Positions 1-7,803 of a stretch of DNA of 64,000 bases are shown in pieces. Under the pieces are notes generated by a model that worked only from the letters and a program-made list of their open reading frames with translations, had not been told where the DNA came from and did no database searches. Position 1 is the first letter of the stretch; each line of letters starts with the position of its first letter. Both the position numbers and the translations under genes were made by a program. Source of the DNA: Sorangium cellulosum So ce56 (lineage in GTDB: Bacteria; Myxococcota_A; Polyangia; Polyangiales; Polyangiaceae); NCBI RefSeq assembly GCF_000067165.1, contig NC_010162.1, positions 2,728,001 through 2,792,000 of the forward strand, given 5' to 3'.

Positions 1-3000
1 CCAGGTAGAGGTTGCCGTCGCTGGAAACGTCGAGGCCATACACGGAGCCCGAGGAGCCGGAAGTGGCGAGCACACCGTCGGGCGGTCGAGTGCCTAATAG
101 ACCGTTGCCTGCGACAGTGGTGATGATTCCATCGGGCGAGATCTTACGGACGCGGTAGTTGCGCTCGTCGATGAAATAGATGGTACCGTCGGGTCCAATC
201 GTGAGTCGCCGAGGCTCGTTCAATAACGCCTGTGTCGCAGGCTGGTTATCTCCATTGAATCCGGCCTGCGCGTTGACGCCGGCGATCGTGTTGACGAAGC
301 CGTCGGGCGAGATTTTGCGGATGCGATGCATATAACGCTCGGAGTAGTAGATGCTTCCATCCGGACCGACGGCGATTCCGCGAGCGGCAGCAATGGGCAC
401 TCTATCGGCGCGGACTCCCTCAGCGGTGGCGCTGCTCGCAGGAGGAGGTGGATAGCCGGCGATGCGCTGGAGCATGGCAACCATGGCTCGGCCGGTGCGA
501 CGCGAGCCGTCGCCGCGGTAGAGCATGGACATGCCGGGATCGAAGACGTGATGATGGCTCAAGCTGAACCCGCCGAGGGCAGACGTGCTGTTGGTCCACG
601 CTCCGAGCGTGCTCTCCCAGCGTCGGCCCAGGGAGATCTCCTTCCGAGTGCGGTTCCCCGTGATGATCACGTCGGCGGGCGCTCCGAAGGATCGCGGACC
701 GCCGCCACCGCTCGACGTCGCTCCCTGCGCGGCCGGCACAGAGTAATAGCCTTCGTAGACGTAATTGATGTCCACTGTGACCGGCTGCACTCCGGGAACC
801 ACACGCCCGAACATATCCCTTCCGTCCCACTCAAACGTGTACTGCTCGTTCGGCGAGCAGGGACAGTCGACGCGCGTATCGAATGTTTTCCCCGCCACGG
901 TGACCTCGAACTCGATCCGCTCGAGGTTGGGGGGCACGGCCGACGTCGTCAGTGGAATCGCGAGGCGATTCCGGTTGAGTCCCTCTGTGCGATCGCTCTT
1001 GTAGTGGAGGTCGAACGGCGTCCCGACGATGGGTAAGCGCTCCCCGAGCCTCTGGCTCTCGCATTCGATGATGGATCCGCACTCGAGGCTGGGGTCGTCC
1101 GGATCGTCGTCGTCGTCCTCGTCGTCGTCCTCGCCGCCACCATCGCCGTCGCCGCCACCATCGCCATCGCCGTCGTCGTCGCCGTCGTCGTCGTCGTCAG
1201 GAACGGGCGGCGCCGGAGCGCCAGGGGGCGGACCGAACGGCCAGTTGCAGTCCCATGGGGTGAAGTGCGTGACCAGGGATCGCCAGAGGCTCGTCCCGAC
1301 CGCATACTGCGCGCCGAGCTGCTCCAGCTCCTCGGCGCTGATCCCGAGCGCGCCGAGCTCGCTCGCGTCGTCGGCCGCGCCGTCACCGTCGATGTCGACC
1401 GACGCTACCCCGCCGCTCACGTCGACGATCTCGATGACACGCCCGTCGTTCGCCGGCACCCACGCCCCTTTCTCGGCGTCGTAATAGCCGAGCGGCACGT
1501 GCATCCCGACCGGGAAATCGAGGAAGTTCTCGACATAGAACGGGATCGGCTGATTGAACTCGACCTTCGTCGCCCCGGCGGCCACGGCCTCATCCAGCCC
1601 GAGCTCCACCGCGTACGTGTACCCGCTGGTCGGCGGCAGGGTCCCCGGCATCGCCTCGGGGCCGTTCGGGCCGACCGTGTACTCGGTCGCGCGCACGTGC
1701 ACCTCCGCCGGCAGCGCCACGGTCATCGTCGCTCCCGGCGGGCCGCTCGGGTCCGGCACGGTCATCGTCCCCGTCGTGCCCGAAGGGAAGAGCAGCGTCG
1801 CCTGGCGCGTGCCGCTCTCATCCGTCTGGACGCTCCCGCGTGCGACCTGCGCCCCGGTCGCGCTCCCCAGCGCGACCGGCGTCACCACGGGATCGCTCTC
1901 GATCAGCACCACGTCGGGCGCTTCGGACCAGCGCTGCCACTGGGTGCCAACCTGCCGCTGCACCGGCAGATAGCCGGCCTTCTCGTACTTCATCGTGAGC
2001 GGCTGGCCTCCCCGCACGACCAGCTCGAAGGCCCCGTCCGCGCGCGTCAGGACCTGCCCGTAGCTCTCCGCGTCTCCCGCACCGTAGTGCAGCACGCTCA
2101 CCTTCACGCCCGAGATCGGAACGCCCGCTCGCGTCGCGACCTTGCCCTTGACGACCGCCACAGAAGCCGGGGCGATCGTCGCCGTCACACCCGTCTGCGG
2201 CGCGTTCGGCCCCTGGTAGATGCAGCCCACGGCATCGATGAGCCGCGTGGCTACGGTCGGATCCAGCGCCGGACAGGCGACGTGCGTCACCGCGCCGGTC
2301 GCCGGATCGCACGTGTCGATCGTGCTCGGGTCGCTGTCGTCGGTCGCGATGGGCGTGTGCAGGATACCCAGCACCGGATCGCAGGTATCCGTCGTGCACG
2401 CGTCGCCGTCGTCGAGCGTGCCGGTGCAAGTCGGCGCGGTCGTGTAACAGACCTCGAGGCTCGGCCGCTCGGACGCGTTCGGGTCTTCGCTGCTCCGGAA
2501 GGAGGTGGTGAGGACCGGCGTCTCTTCCAGCAACACGCCGTCATTCGGCGTGGTTCCCGCGAGCCACGCCGCGGTGAGCGCGGTCAGATCGGCCGAACGC
2601 ATGCCGGCGCCGGGCAACGACTGAAATGACGCCGCGATCGCCGAGTCGAAATCGGTGCCGTTCGCCAGGCTCTGCCAGGTCACTGTCGACTCGGTCCACG
2701 GCGAGAGGATCCGGTGGATGTTGATGGTGCTGGAGCTGGTATCGTCCCGGTAGATCTGCCGGAGGCGCAGCGTCGCGGAGACGACCTGCGCCTCGGTGGG
2801 CACCGGCGAGAGGTCGAAGCGGAGGACGGCGTGCCGCACGCCGAAGCCGGCCAGCGTGCCCGTGCGGAGCAGCACGGTCGAGTCGGTCCAGGTCGGGTAC
2901 GTCTCCCAGATCGTCGCGTCTTCAACCGCGCCGAGCGTACCGCGCTGGATTGTCACGCACGTCGGGTCCTCGGTGCCCGCCGCGAGCTTCGCGGTGCCGT

Positions 3001-3157
3001 GCAGCTCCTCCTCCGGTGAGCTCGAGCTGCACGCGGAGCCGGTCGCAGCTGCGCTGAACAGGACACCCCCCATCAGCAGGGAGTACTTCCGCCAAGGTAT
3101 GCGTGAGAGCCTGATGGATCCTAGCGGTCGAAGAAATGATGGCTCGTGATGTCTCAC
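1..3157 (-). CDS. Giant secreted DNRLRE / RHS-type / NHL-repeat surface protein (N-terminal part, runs off window)
   Basis: The frame is open from 3157 to the window edge, so the C-terminus is missing (about 1050 residues seen). I chose a GTG start at 3157: an in-frame stop lies immediately upstream and an AAGGAG box (3165-3170) sits seven bases before it. The N-terminus has a basic stretch (RIPWRKYSLL) and a short hydrophobic segment ending in GSAC, so it is probably exported, possibly as a lipoprotein. Next come a DNRLRE-like domain (about 55-230), Cys-containing linkers of the MYXO-CTERM type, a carboxypeptidase-regulatory-like fold (KGKVATRAGVPISGVKV), a very acidic Asp/Gly linker (about 655-690) and RHS/teneurin-like beta-rich sequence. 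Two NHL repeats are visible at the edge (IRKISPDGFVNTIAG, VRKISPDGIITTVAG). By family these are large adhesin or toxin-delivery surface proteins; any toxin tip would lie outside the window. Confidence 0.85.
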   Translation of the reverse strand, partial: MRHHEPSFLRPLGSIRLSRIPWRKYSLLMGGVLFSAAATGSACSSSSPEEELHGTAKLAAGTEDPTCVTIQRGTLGAVEDATIWETYPTWTDSTVLLRTGTLAGFGVRHAVLRFDLSPVPTEAQVVSATLRLRQIYRDDTSSSTINIHRILSPWTESTVTWQSLANGTDFDSAIAASFQSLPGAGMRSADLTALTAAWLAGTTPNDGVLLEETPVLTTSFRSSEDPNASERPSLEVCYTTAPTCTGTLDDGDACTTDTCDPVLGILHTPIATDDSDPSTIDTCDPATGAVTHVACPALDPTVATRLIDAVGCIYQGPNAPQTGVTATIAPASVAVVKGKVATRAGVPISGVKVSVLHYGAGDAESYGQVLTRADGAFELVVRGGQPLTMKYEKAGYLPVQRQVGTQWQRWSEAPDVVLIESDPVVTPVALGSATGAQVARGSVQTDESGTRQATLLFPSGTTGTMTVPDPSGPPGATMTVALPAEVHVRATEYTVGPNGPEAMPGTLPPTSGYTYAVELGLDEAVAAGATKVEFNQPIPFYVENFLDFPVGMHVPLGYYDAEKGAWVPANDGRVIEIVDVSGGVASVDIDGDGAADDASELGALGISAEELEQLGAQYAVGTSLWRSLVTHFTPWDCNWPFGPPPGAPAPPVPDDDDDGDDDGDGDGGGDGDGGGEDDDEDDDDDPDDPSLECGSIIECESQRLGERLPIVGTPFDLHYKSDRTEGLNRNRLAIPLTTSAVPPNLERIEFEVTVAGKTFDTRVDCPCSPNEQYTFEWDGRDMFGRVVPGVQPVTVDINYVYEGYYSVPAAQGATSSGGGGPRSFGAPADVIITGNRTRKEISLGRRWESTLGAWTNSTSALGGFSLSHHHVFDPGMSMLYRGDGSRRTGRAMVAMLQRIAGYPPPPASSATAEGVRADRVPIAAARGIAVGPDGSIYYSERYMHRIRKISPDGFVNTIAGVNAQAGFNGDNQPATQALLNEPRRLTIGPDGTIYFIDERNYRVRKISPDGIITTVAGNGLLGTRPPDGVLATSGSSGSVYGLDVSSDGNLYL

Positions 3158-3499
3158 TCAAGAGCTCCTTAACTGAAGCGGAGGGCTGCAGCGCGTCACC
3201 ACTGGACGATGGACGCATTGAACCGCATAGCGCCAACGACCAAGCGCTGTCGCGCTGCGCCCTGTTATTGGATTTTTTTTGCGATGGGCGGCATTGAGCC
3301 GACCAGGGCAGGTGGCGCACCTTAGGGGGCCGTCAGGGAGCTCCACATTCAAAAAAAACTGGGGTCCACGCTTTGTCATGCGAAGCGAGTCCGAATGTCT
3401 TGGCGCCGCATCCACAGGCACCATCGAATTTGCCTGATCGCGAGTTCAGTAAAGGGTGCTGAATGTACGTCGCGACCGGCAGCCAAGCCCGGTGGAGTC

Positions 3500-3735
3500 G
3501 CGCCTGAAGGCGATTTGGGTCTGGGCTTCACGGGCGTGGCCGGCGCGCTCACGCTGGGGGCGCCGCTCGGATCAGCCTCTCGCTCCAGGGGAGCTACGGG
3601 ACGGACGACGCCGTGGCGTTCGGCGCCATCGCGGGCATCGAGCTGCTGCGTCTCACCGTCTACCGGCAGTTGCTCCTGCCGCTGTGGCCGAACCCGTCGC
3701 CCGCGCAGCATAGCCGAGACGTCGCCTCGCGCTGA
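3500..3735 (+). pseudogene. Frameshifted remnant of a membrane or beta-barrel-like protein
   Basis: Two adjacent plus-strand frames read as one plausible protein. The first (about 3510-3570) gives GDLGLGFTGVAGALTLGAPL. The second (3568-3735) gives RISLSLQGSYGTDDAVAFG, continues with alternating hydrophobic residues (IAGIELLRLTVYRQLLLPLW) and ends at TGA 3733-3735. The join needs a frame change near 3568. No start codon or ribosome site precedes it and no complete domain is left, so I read it as the decayed 3' end of a gene. A chance run of hydrophobic codons cannot be excluded. It lies beside the repeat field at 3784-3994. The 340 bases between the surface-protein start (3157) and this remnant hold only two A/T tracts (about 3270 and 3352) that could belong to the surface protein's promoter. 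Confidence 0.45.
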
Positions 3736-3783
3736 CGAAGGCGGTGAGCGCTCCCCCGCGTTGAGATCGCCTTCCCGGGCGCC

Positions 3784-3994
3784 CGAGTCGCCCGTTTCAA
3801 GCCTTGAAGCGGGCGACTCGGTCGCCGAGCGAGCGATTTCAAGCCTTGATCCGCCCCGCTGGCCGGCCGAGTCGGCCATCTCAAGGCCTGATCCGCCCCG
3901 CTGGCCGGCCGAGTCGGCCATCTCAAGGCTTGAAAGGGCCGACTCGGCGACCGAGTCGCCCGTTGCAACGCTTGCATCAAGCGTTGCAGCGGGC
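3784..3994. repeat. Intergenic field of palindromes and a 42-bp tandem duplication
   Basis: Three elements lie in a row. (1) 3784-3820 is an inverted repeat: the arm beginning CGAGTCGCCCG is mirrored by CGGGCGACTCG around TTCAAGCCTTGAA. (2) 3847-3888 and 3889-3930 are near-identical 42-bp tandem units starting TGATCCGCCCCGCTGG. (3) 3958-3994 is a second inverted repeat, GCCCGTTGCAACGCTTG against CAAGCGTTGCAGCGGGC. CGAGTCG/CGACTCG words and CAAGSCTTGA cores recur throughout, as if one palindromic unit had been copied and diverged. The field lies between the remnant at 3500-3735 and the 3' end of gcvPA. It could be a mobile intergenic palindrome family or a set of terminators. Confidence 0.75.
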
Positions 3995-4132
3995 CGCAGG
4001 GCTCACCTGTCCAGCGACGGCTACCAACGGGGCGGTAGGCCCCCGGCGAGGGAGCTCGGCACACCCTCCCCCAGCCGCCCCCACGCTCCGCTCAGCCGCC
4101 GCCCCGCTCCGCTCGGAACCGCCTCGTCCGCT

Positions 4133-5497
4133 TCAGGGCGTGAAGCCTGCGAGCCCCGCCACCAGCCGATCGAGATCCGCCCGGCTGTGCCGCTCGGTCA
4201 CGGCGACCAGCAGCTCGTCCCGCCGCCGCGCGTCGATCCGCCCGAGATCCAGCCCCGCGATGATCCCCTGCTCGGCCAGCGCCCGCGTGAGCTTCCCCGC
4301 GTCCCCGCCGCGGACCTTCACGACGAACTCGTGGAACGTCGGCGCCGACATCGGCAGCGAGTAGCCTTCGAGCCGCGCGATCTCCCGCTTCAGGTGCTCG
4401 GCCTTCGCGAGGCACTGCTTCGCCGCCTCCACGAAGCCGCGCTTGCCCAGCATGCACATCCGCATCGTGACCGCCGTCGCGCAGAGGCCGCTGTTCGTGC
4501 AGATGTTGCTCGTCGCCCGCTCGCGGCGGATGTGCTGCTCGCGCGTCGCGAGCGTCAGCACGTACCCGCGGGTCCCGTGCTTGTCGACCGTCTCGCCGAC
4601 AAGCCGGCCGGGCACCTGCTGGAGGTACTTGCGGTCGTTCCGGCACGCGAACAGCCCGACGTTGGGGCCGCCGTACTGCGGCGGCAGCCCGAGCGGCTGG
4701 CCCTCCGCCACCGCGATGTCGGCGCCGAGCGCGCCCGGCGACTCGAGCAGCGCGAGCGCGTACGGGTCCAGGGTGACCGTGATCAGCAGCGCGCCCTTCT
4801 GGTGGCACACCTCGGCCACCTTCCGGATGTCGCCCACGACGCCGAAGAAATTCGGATAGCCGACCACCACGCAGGCGGTCGTCTCGTCGATCGCCCGCGT
4901 CAGCGCCTCGACGTCCGCCGTGCCGTCGCGGCCGACGTCGACGCCGACCAGCGACGCCTTGCCGGCCCCGATGCCGTGCACGTACGTCTCGACCGTGCCG
5001 ATGTAGTCGGGGTGCACGCCCCCGGACAGGACCGTGCGCTCGCGCCCCGTCAGCCGGCGGGCCATCAGCACGGCCTCCGCGAGCGCGCTCGCGCCGTCGT
5101 ACATCGACGCGTTGGCGATCGGCAGCCCGAGGATCTCGCTCACGATCGTCTGGAACTCGAAGATCACCTGGAGCGTGCCCTGGGAGACCTCGGGCTGGTA
5201 CGGCGTGTAGGCGGTGTAGAACTCGCTGCGGAGCAGCAGCTGATCGGCGGCCGGCGGGAAATGGTGCTCGTAGGCGCCGGCCCCCAGGAACGAGAGCATG
5301 CGCCCTGCGCGGTTCTTCTGGGCGAGCTCCTCGAGGTGCCGCATGAGCGAGGCCTCGTCGAGCGAAGGCTCCATCGAGAGCGGGCGCGTGAGGCGCGCCT
5401 CCTTCGGGATCGCGCTGTAGAGCTCCTCGAGCGACGACAGGCCGACGGCCTGCAGCATCTCGCTGATTTCCTCGGGTGTGTGGGGCAGGTAGCGCAT
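4133..5497 (-). CDS. gcvPA: Glycine dehydrogenase (decarboxylating) subunit 1, P-protein alpha
   Basis: The 454-residue length fits the N-terminal half of the two-subunit P-protein. Family signatures include the N-terminus MRYLPHTPEEISEML, the FLGAGAYEHHFP motif, the YTPYQPEVSQGTLQ stretch and the C-terminal FHEFVVKV region. With its beta partner (GcvPB, which carries the PLP lysine) it decarboxylates glycine and passes the aminomethyl group to the lipoyl arm of GcvH. It is third in a same-strand order gcvT-gcvH-gcvPA, 56 bases after gcvH. The usual next gene, gcvPB, is absent: downstream lie only the repeat field and a gene remnant. The enzyme therefore needs a gcvPB encoded elsewhere. Confidence 0.97.
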   Translation of the reverse strand: MRYLPHTPEEISEMLQAVGLSSLEELYSAIPKEARLTRPLSMEPSLDEASLMRHLEELAQKNRAGRMLSFLGAGAYEHHFPPAADQLLLRSEFYTAYTPYQPEVSQGTLQVIFEFQTIVSEILGLPIANASMYDGASALAEAVLMARRLTGRERTVLSGGVHPDYIGTVETYVHGIGAGKASLVGVDVGRDGTADVEALTRAIDETTACVVVGYPNFFGVVGDIRKVAEVCHQKGALLITVTLDPYALALLESPGALGADIAVAEGQPLGLPPQYGGPNVGLFACRNDRKYLQQVPGRLVGETVDKHGTRGYVLTLATREQHIRRERATSNICTNSGLCATAVTMRMCMLGKRGFVEAAKQCLAKAEHLKREIARLEGYSLPMSAPTFHEFVVKVRGGDAGKLTRALAEQGIIAGLDLGRIDARRRDELLVAVTERHSRADLDRLVAGLAGFTP

Positions 5498-5553
5498 GGT
5501 CTTGTGCAGCGGGAAGCGGGAAGGGTGATGCGGAACGCGGAGGGGCGCGGCGC

Positions 5554-5955
5554 TCAGTGCGCCGCGGTCTTCAGGAGCTCAACGTACGCGTCGGGATCCA
5601 TGAGCGTGCCGAGCTCGCCCTGGTCCGAGGGGACGACCTCGATCATCCACGCCTTGCCGTAGCAGTCGTCGTTGACGAGCTCGGGTCGGCTCTCGAGATC
5701 CGCGTTCACGCGCTGGATCTTGCCGCTCACCGGCGCGAACAGATCGCTCAGCGTCTTGACGCTCTCGATCGTGCCGAACGCCGTGCCCGCGGTGATCGTG
5801 TCGCCCGGCTTCACGTCGAGGTTGACCAGCGTGATGTCGCCGAGCTGCTCGACCGCGAAGGCGGTGATCCCGATCACGACGAGATCGTTCTCCTGCTTGG
5901 CCCACTCGTGGTCCTTCGTGTACCGCCGGTCCGTTCGGACATTGTCGCTCGCCAT
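5554..5955 (-). CDS. gcvH: Glycine cleavage system H protein
   Basis: A 133-residue lipoyl carrier that shuttles the aminomethyl intermediate between P-, T- and L-proteins. The lipoylation site is the lysine in ESVKTLSDLFAPVSG, at about residue 67, in the standard position. The N-terminus contains YTKDHEWAK, the family's usual opening, and the C-terminal region has the expected WMIEV. It starts at ATG 5955 and lies 88 bases downstream of gcvT and 56 bases upstream of gcvPA, consistent with one operon. Confidence 0.98.
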   Translation of the reverse strand: MASDNVRTDRRYTKDHEWAKQENDLVVIGITAFAVEQLGDITLVNLDVKPGDTITAGTAFGTIESVKTLSDLFAPVSGKIQRVNADLESRPELVNDDCYGKAWMIEVVPSDQGELGTLMDPDAYVELLKTAAH

Positions 5956-6043
5956 GTGACTTCTTCTCCCTTTGCCAACCTGGATCTCTGGTCGCCGCGC
6001 GCGGTCGCTCGGATCGGCCCGCCGCGGCGCGCCTCGGCGCGGG

Positions 6044-7165
6044 TCAGGCCCGCTTGTAGAACGGGGTCTTGACCACGACCGCCTCGACCGTGCGCCCGCG
6101 GCAGTCCACCTGGAAGGCGGTCCCTACCGCCGCCATCGGCGCCGGCAGGTAGCCGAGCCCGATGTTCTTGCCGACGGTCGGCCCCGGGCTGCCGCTCGTG
6201 CAGACGCCGACCTTCGCGCCGCTCACGTCGAGCAGCGGGTAGCCGTGGCGCGCGATGCCGCGCCCCGTCATCTCGAAGCCGACCAGCTTGCGCGCGGGGC
6301 CCTCGTCCTTGATGCGCTGGAGCGCGGCGCGCCCCACGAAATCGCCCTTGTCGAGCTTCACCACCCAGCCGAGGCCCGCCTCGATGGGGTTCGTCGTCTC
6401 GTCGATGTCGTTGCCGTACAGCGACAGGCGCGCCTCGAGGCGGAGCGTGTCGCGCGCGCCGAGGCCCGTCGCCTCGAGGCCGAGCGGACCGCCGAGCTCG
6501 ACGAGCGCGCGCCAGAGCCGCTGCGCGTCGGACGGCGAGCAGAAGATCTCGATGCCGTCCTCGCCGGTGTAGCCGGTGCGGGCCACGGTGCAGCGCACGT
6601 TGGCGAGCGTCGCGTCGCGGAAGTGGAACGGCGCGAGCTCGCGCAGCGCGGGGCCGTCGCCGCCCGCGAGCGCGACGATGTCGAGCGCCTTCGGCCCCTG
6701 GAGCGCCATCATCGCCGTGCGATCCGACGCGTCCTCGAAGCTGCAGTGGCCCTGCGCCGCGGCCCTGATGTGGGCGGCGATCTTGTCGCGGTTCGACGCG
6801 TTGCAGACGATGAGCCACTGCCGCGCGTCGATCCGGTACACGATGAGGTCGTCGAGGATGGTTCCGGCCTCGTTGCACGCGCACGTGTAGAGCGCGTGGC
6901 CGTCTTCCAGCTTCTTCACGTCGTTCGTGACGAGGTAGTCGACCACCTGTCCGGAGTGCTCGCCGCTCAGGATGATCTCGCCCATGTGCGAGACGTCGAA
7001 CAGCCCGGCGGCGGTGCGCACCGCCTTGTGCTCTTCGGTGACGCCTTTGTACTGGACCGGCATCTCCCAGCCGGCGAACGGGACCATGCGGCCGCCGAGC
7101 TTGATGTGCTCGTCGTAGAGCGGCGTCCTTCGGAGCGGAGCGGTGGGGAGCGGCTTGGTCGACAC
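6044..7165 (-). CDS. gcvT: Aminomethyltransferase, glycine cleavage T protein
   Basis: A 373-residue folate-dependent enzyme that releases ammonia from the aminomethyl-lipoyl arm and makes 5,10-methylene-tetrahydrofolate. Family motifs include FAGWEMPVQY near the N-terminus, LFDVSHMGEI, YTGEDGIEIFC and the EAGLGWVVKLDKGDFVGR segment. The start is probably the GTG at 7165 (VSTKPLPTAPLRRTPLYDEH); no strong ribosome site is visible, so it is only moderately secure. It is the first gene of the gcvT-H-PA set. It is separated by 95 bases from the lipoprotein gene that ends the pilin operon, so it may have its own promoter or be read through. Confidence 0.97.
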   Translation of the reverse strand: MSTKPLPTAPLRRTPLYDEHIKLGGRMVPFAGWEMPVQYKGVTEEHKAVRTAAGLFDVSHMGEIILSGEHSGQVVDYLVTNDVKKLEDGHALYTCACNEAGTILDDLIVYRIDARQWLIVCNASNRDKIAAHIRAAAQGHCSFEDASDRTAMMALQGPKALDIVALAGGDGPALRELAPFHFRDATLANVRCTVARTGYTGEDGIEIFCSPSDAQRLWRALVELGGPLGLEATGLGARDTLRLEARLSLYGNDIDETTNPIEAGLGWVVKLDKGDFVGRAALQRIKDEGPARKLVGFEMTGRGIARHGYPLLDVSGAKVGVCTSGSPGPTVGKNIGLGYLPAPMAAVGTAFQVDCRGRTVEAVVVKTPFYKRA

Positions 7166-7260
7166 GGCCGCGATCTACTTCGAAAGGTCGGAGATGTCGA
7201 CTGGCGCCGACGGGCGCAGCGGCCCCGCGGCGCCGGAGGTCGAGGCCGCCGCTCTCGCGC

Positions 7261-7803
7261 TCACTCGAGGCGGGTGGGATCGATCACCTTGCCGGCCGGC
7301 GTGAGCCCGCTGCGGCGCCAGCGCTCCTCGACCGACAGGCCCTGCTCCGCGGGCGCCCGGGTCTCGTCGCGGATGACGAGCTCGGAGATGTGCGCGCGCG
7401 AGACGACCTCGATCCGGATCATCCGCTGCGGCGCGCTCTTCACGGTGGCGCGCGAGAAGATCGTCTTCGCAGGCCCGGTCTCGACATTTCGGGCGAGGAC
7501 GCGCGTGCGCACGTAGTTCGCCACCCGCTCGGCAGGGATTTCCCCGACGGCGAAGACGGCATCGGCGAAGCGCGCGCGCACCTTCATGCGGCGCGGGATG
7601 GGCAGGCCGAACGCCTGCTCGGCCCCCTCGGCGAGCTCGCCCGGCAGCGCCTGGTCGACCGGCGGCTTCGGGGCCGCGGCCTCGCTCGCCTGCGGCGCGG
7701 GCGCCGGCGCGCTGGCGTCGCTGCGGCAGGCGGGCGCGGCCGAAGCGCACGCGACGAGCGCGGCGAGCGCGCCGGCGGCGCGCGACAGGCCGGCTCGCTT
7801 CAT
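7261..7803 (-). CDS. Secreted lipoprotein translationally coupled to PilY1
   Basis: 180 residues from ATG 7803 (MKRAGLSRAAGALAALVACA). The start overlaps the PilY1 stop as ATGA, so the two are almost certainly coupled. A signal peptide is followed by ASAAPACRSD, a plausible but not perfect lipobox, then an Ala/Pro linker. The mature part (about 50-180) has the segment LPIPRRMKVRARFADAVFAV and no cytochrome c CxxCH motif, unlike the cytochrome (TfcP) that accompanies one Myxococcus minor-pilin cluster. I do not recognise the family. Position argues for a role in assembling, secreting or stabilising the PilY1/minor pilin tip complex. A GTG at 7821 is a less likely start. Confidence 0.8.
   Translation of the reverse strand: MKRAGLSRAAGALAALVACASAAPACRSDASAPAPAPQASEAAAPKPPVDQALPGELAEGAEQAFGLPIPRRMKVRARFADAVFAVGEIPAERVANYVRTRVLARNVETGPAKTIFSRATVKSAPQRMIRIEVVSRAHISELVIRDETRAPAEQGLSVEERWRRSGLTPAGKVIDPTRLE

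Noticed and set aside
1080..1200. GTC/GTCG microsatellite considered as a non-coding simple repeat.
   Set aside because: It encodes the in-frame Asp/Gly acidic linker of the surface protein.
3395..5662. A 755-codon open frame on the plus strand antisense to gcvPA.
   Set aside because: It lies opposite clear gcvPA and gcvH-side sequence and is Arg/Asp-rich without domains. It is the usual antisense shadow in very GC-rich DNA, starting in the repeat field.
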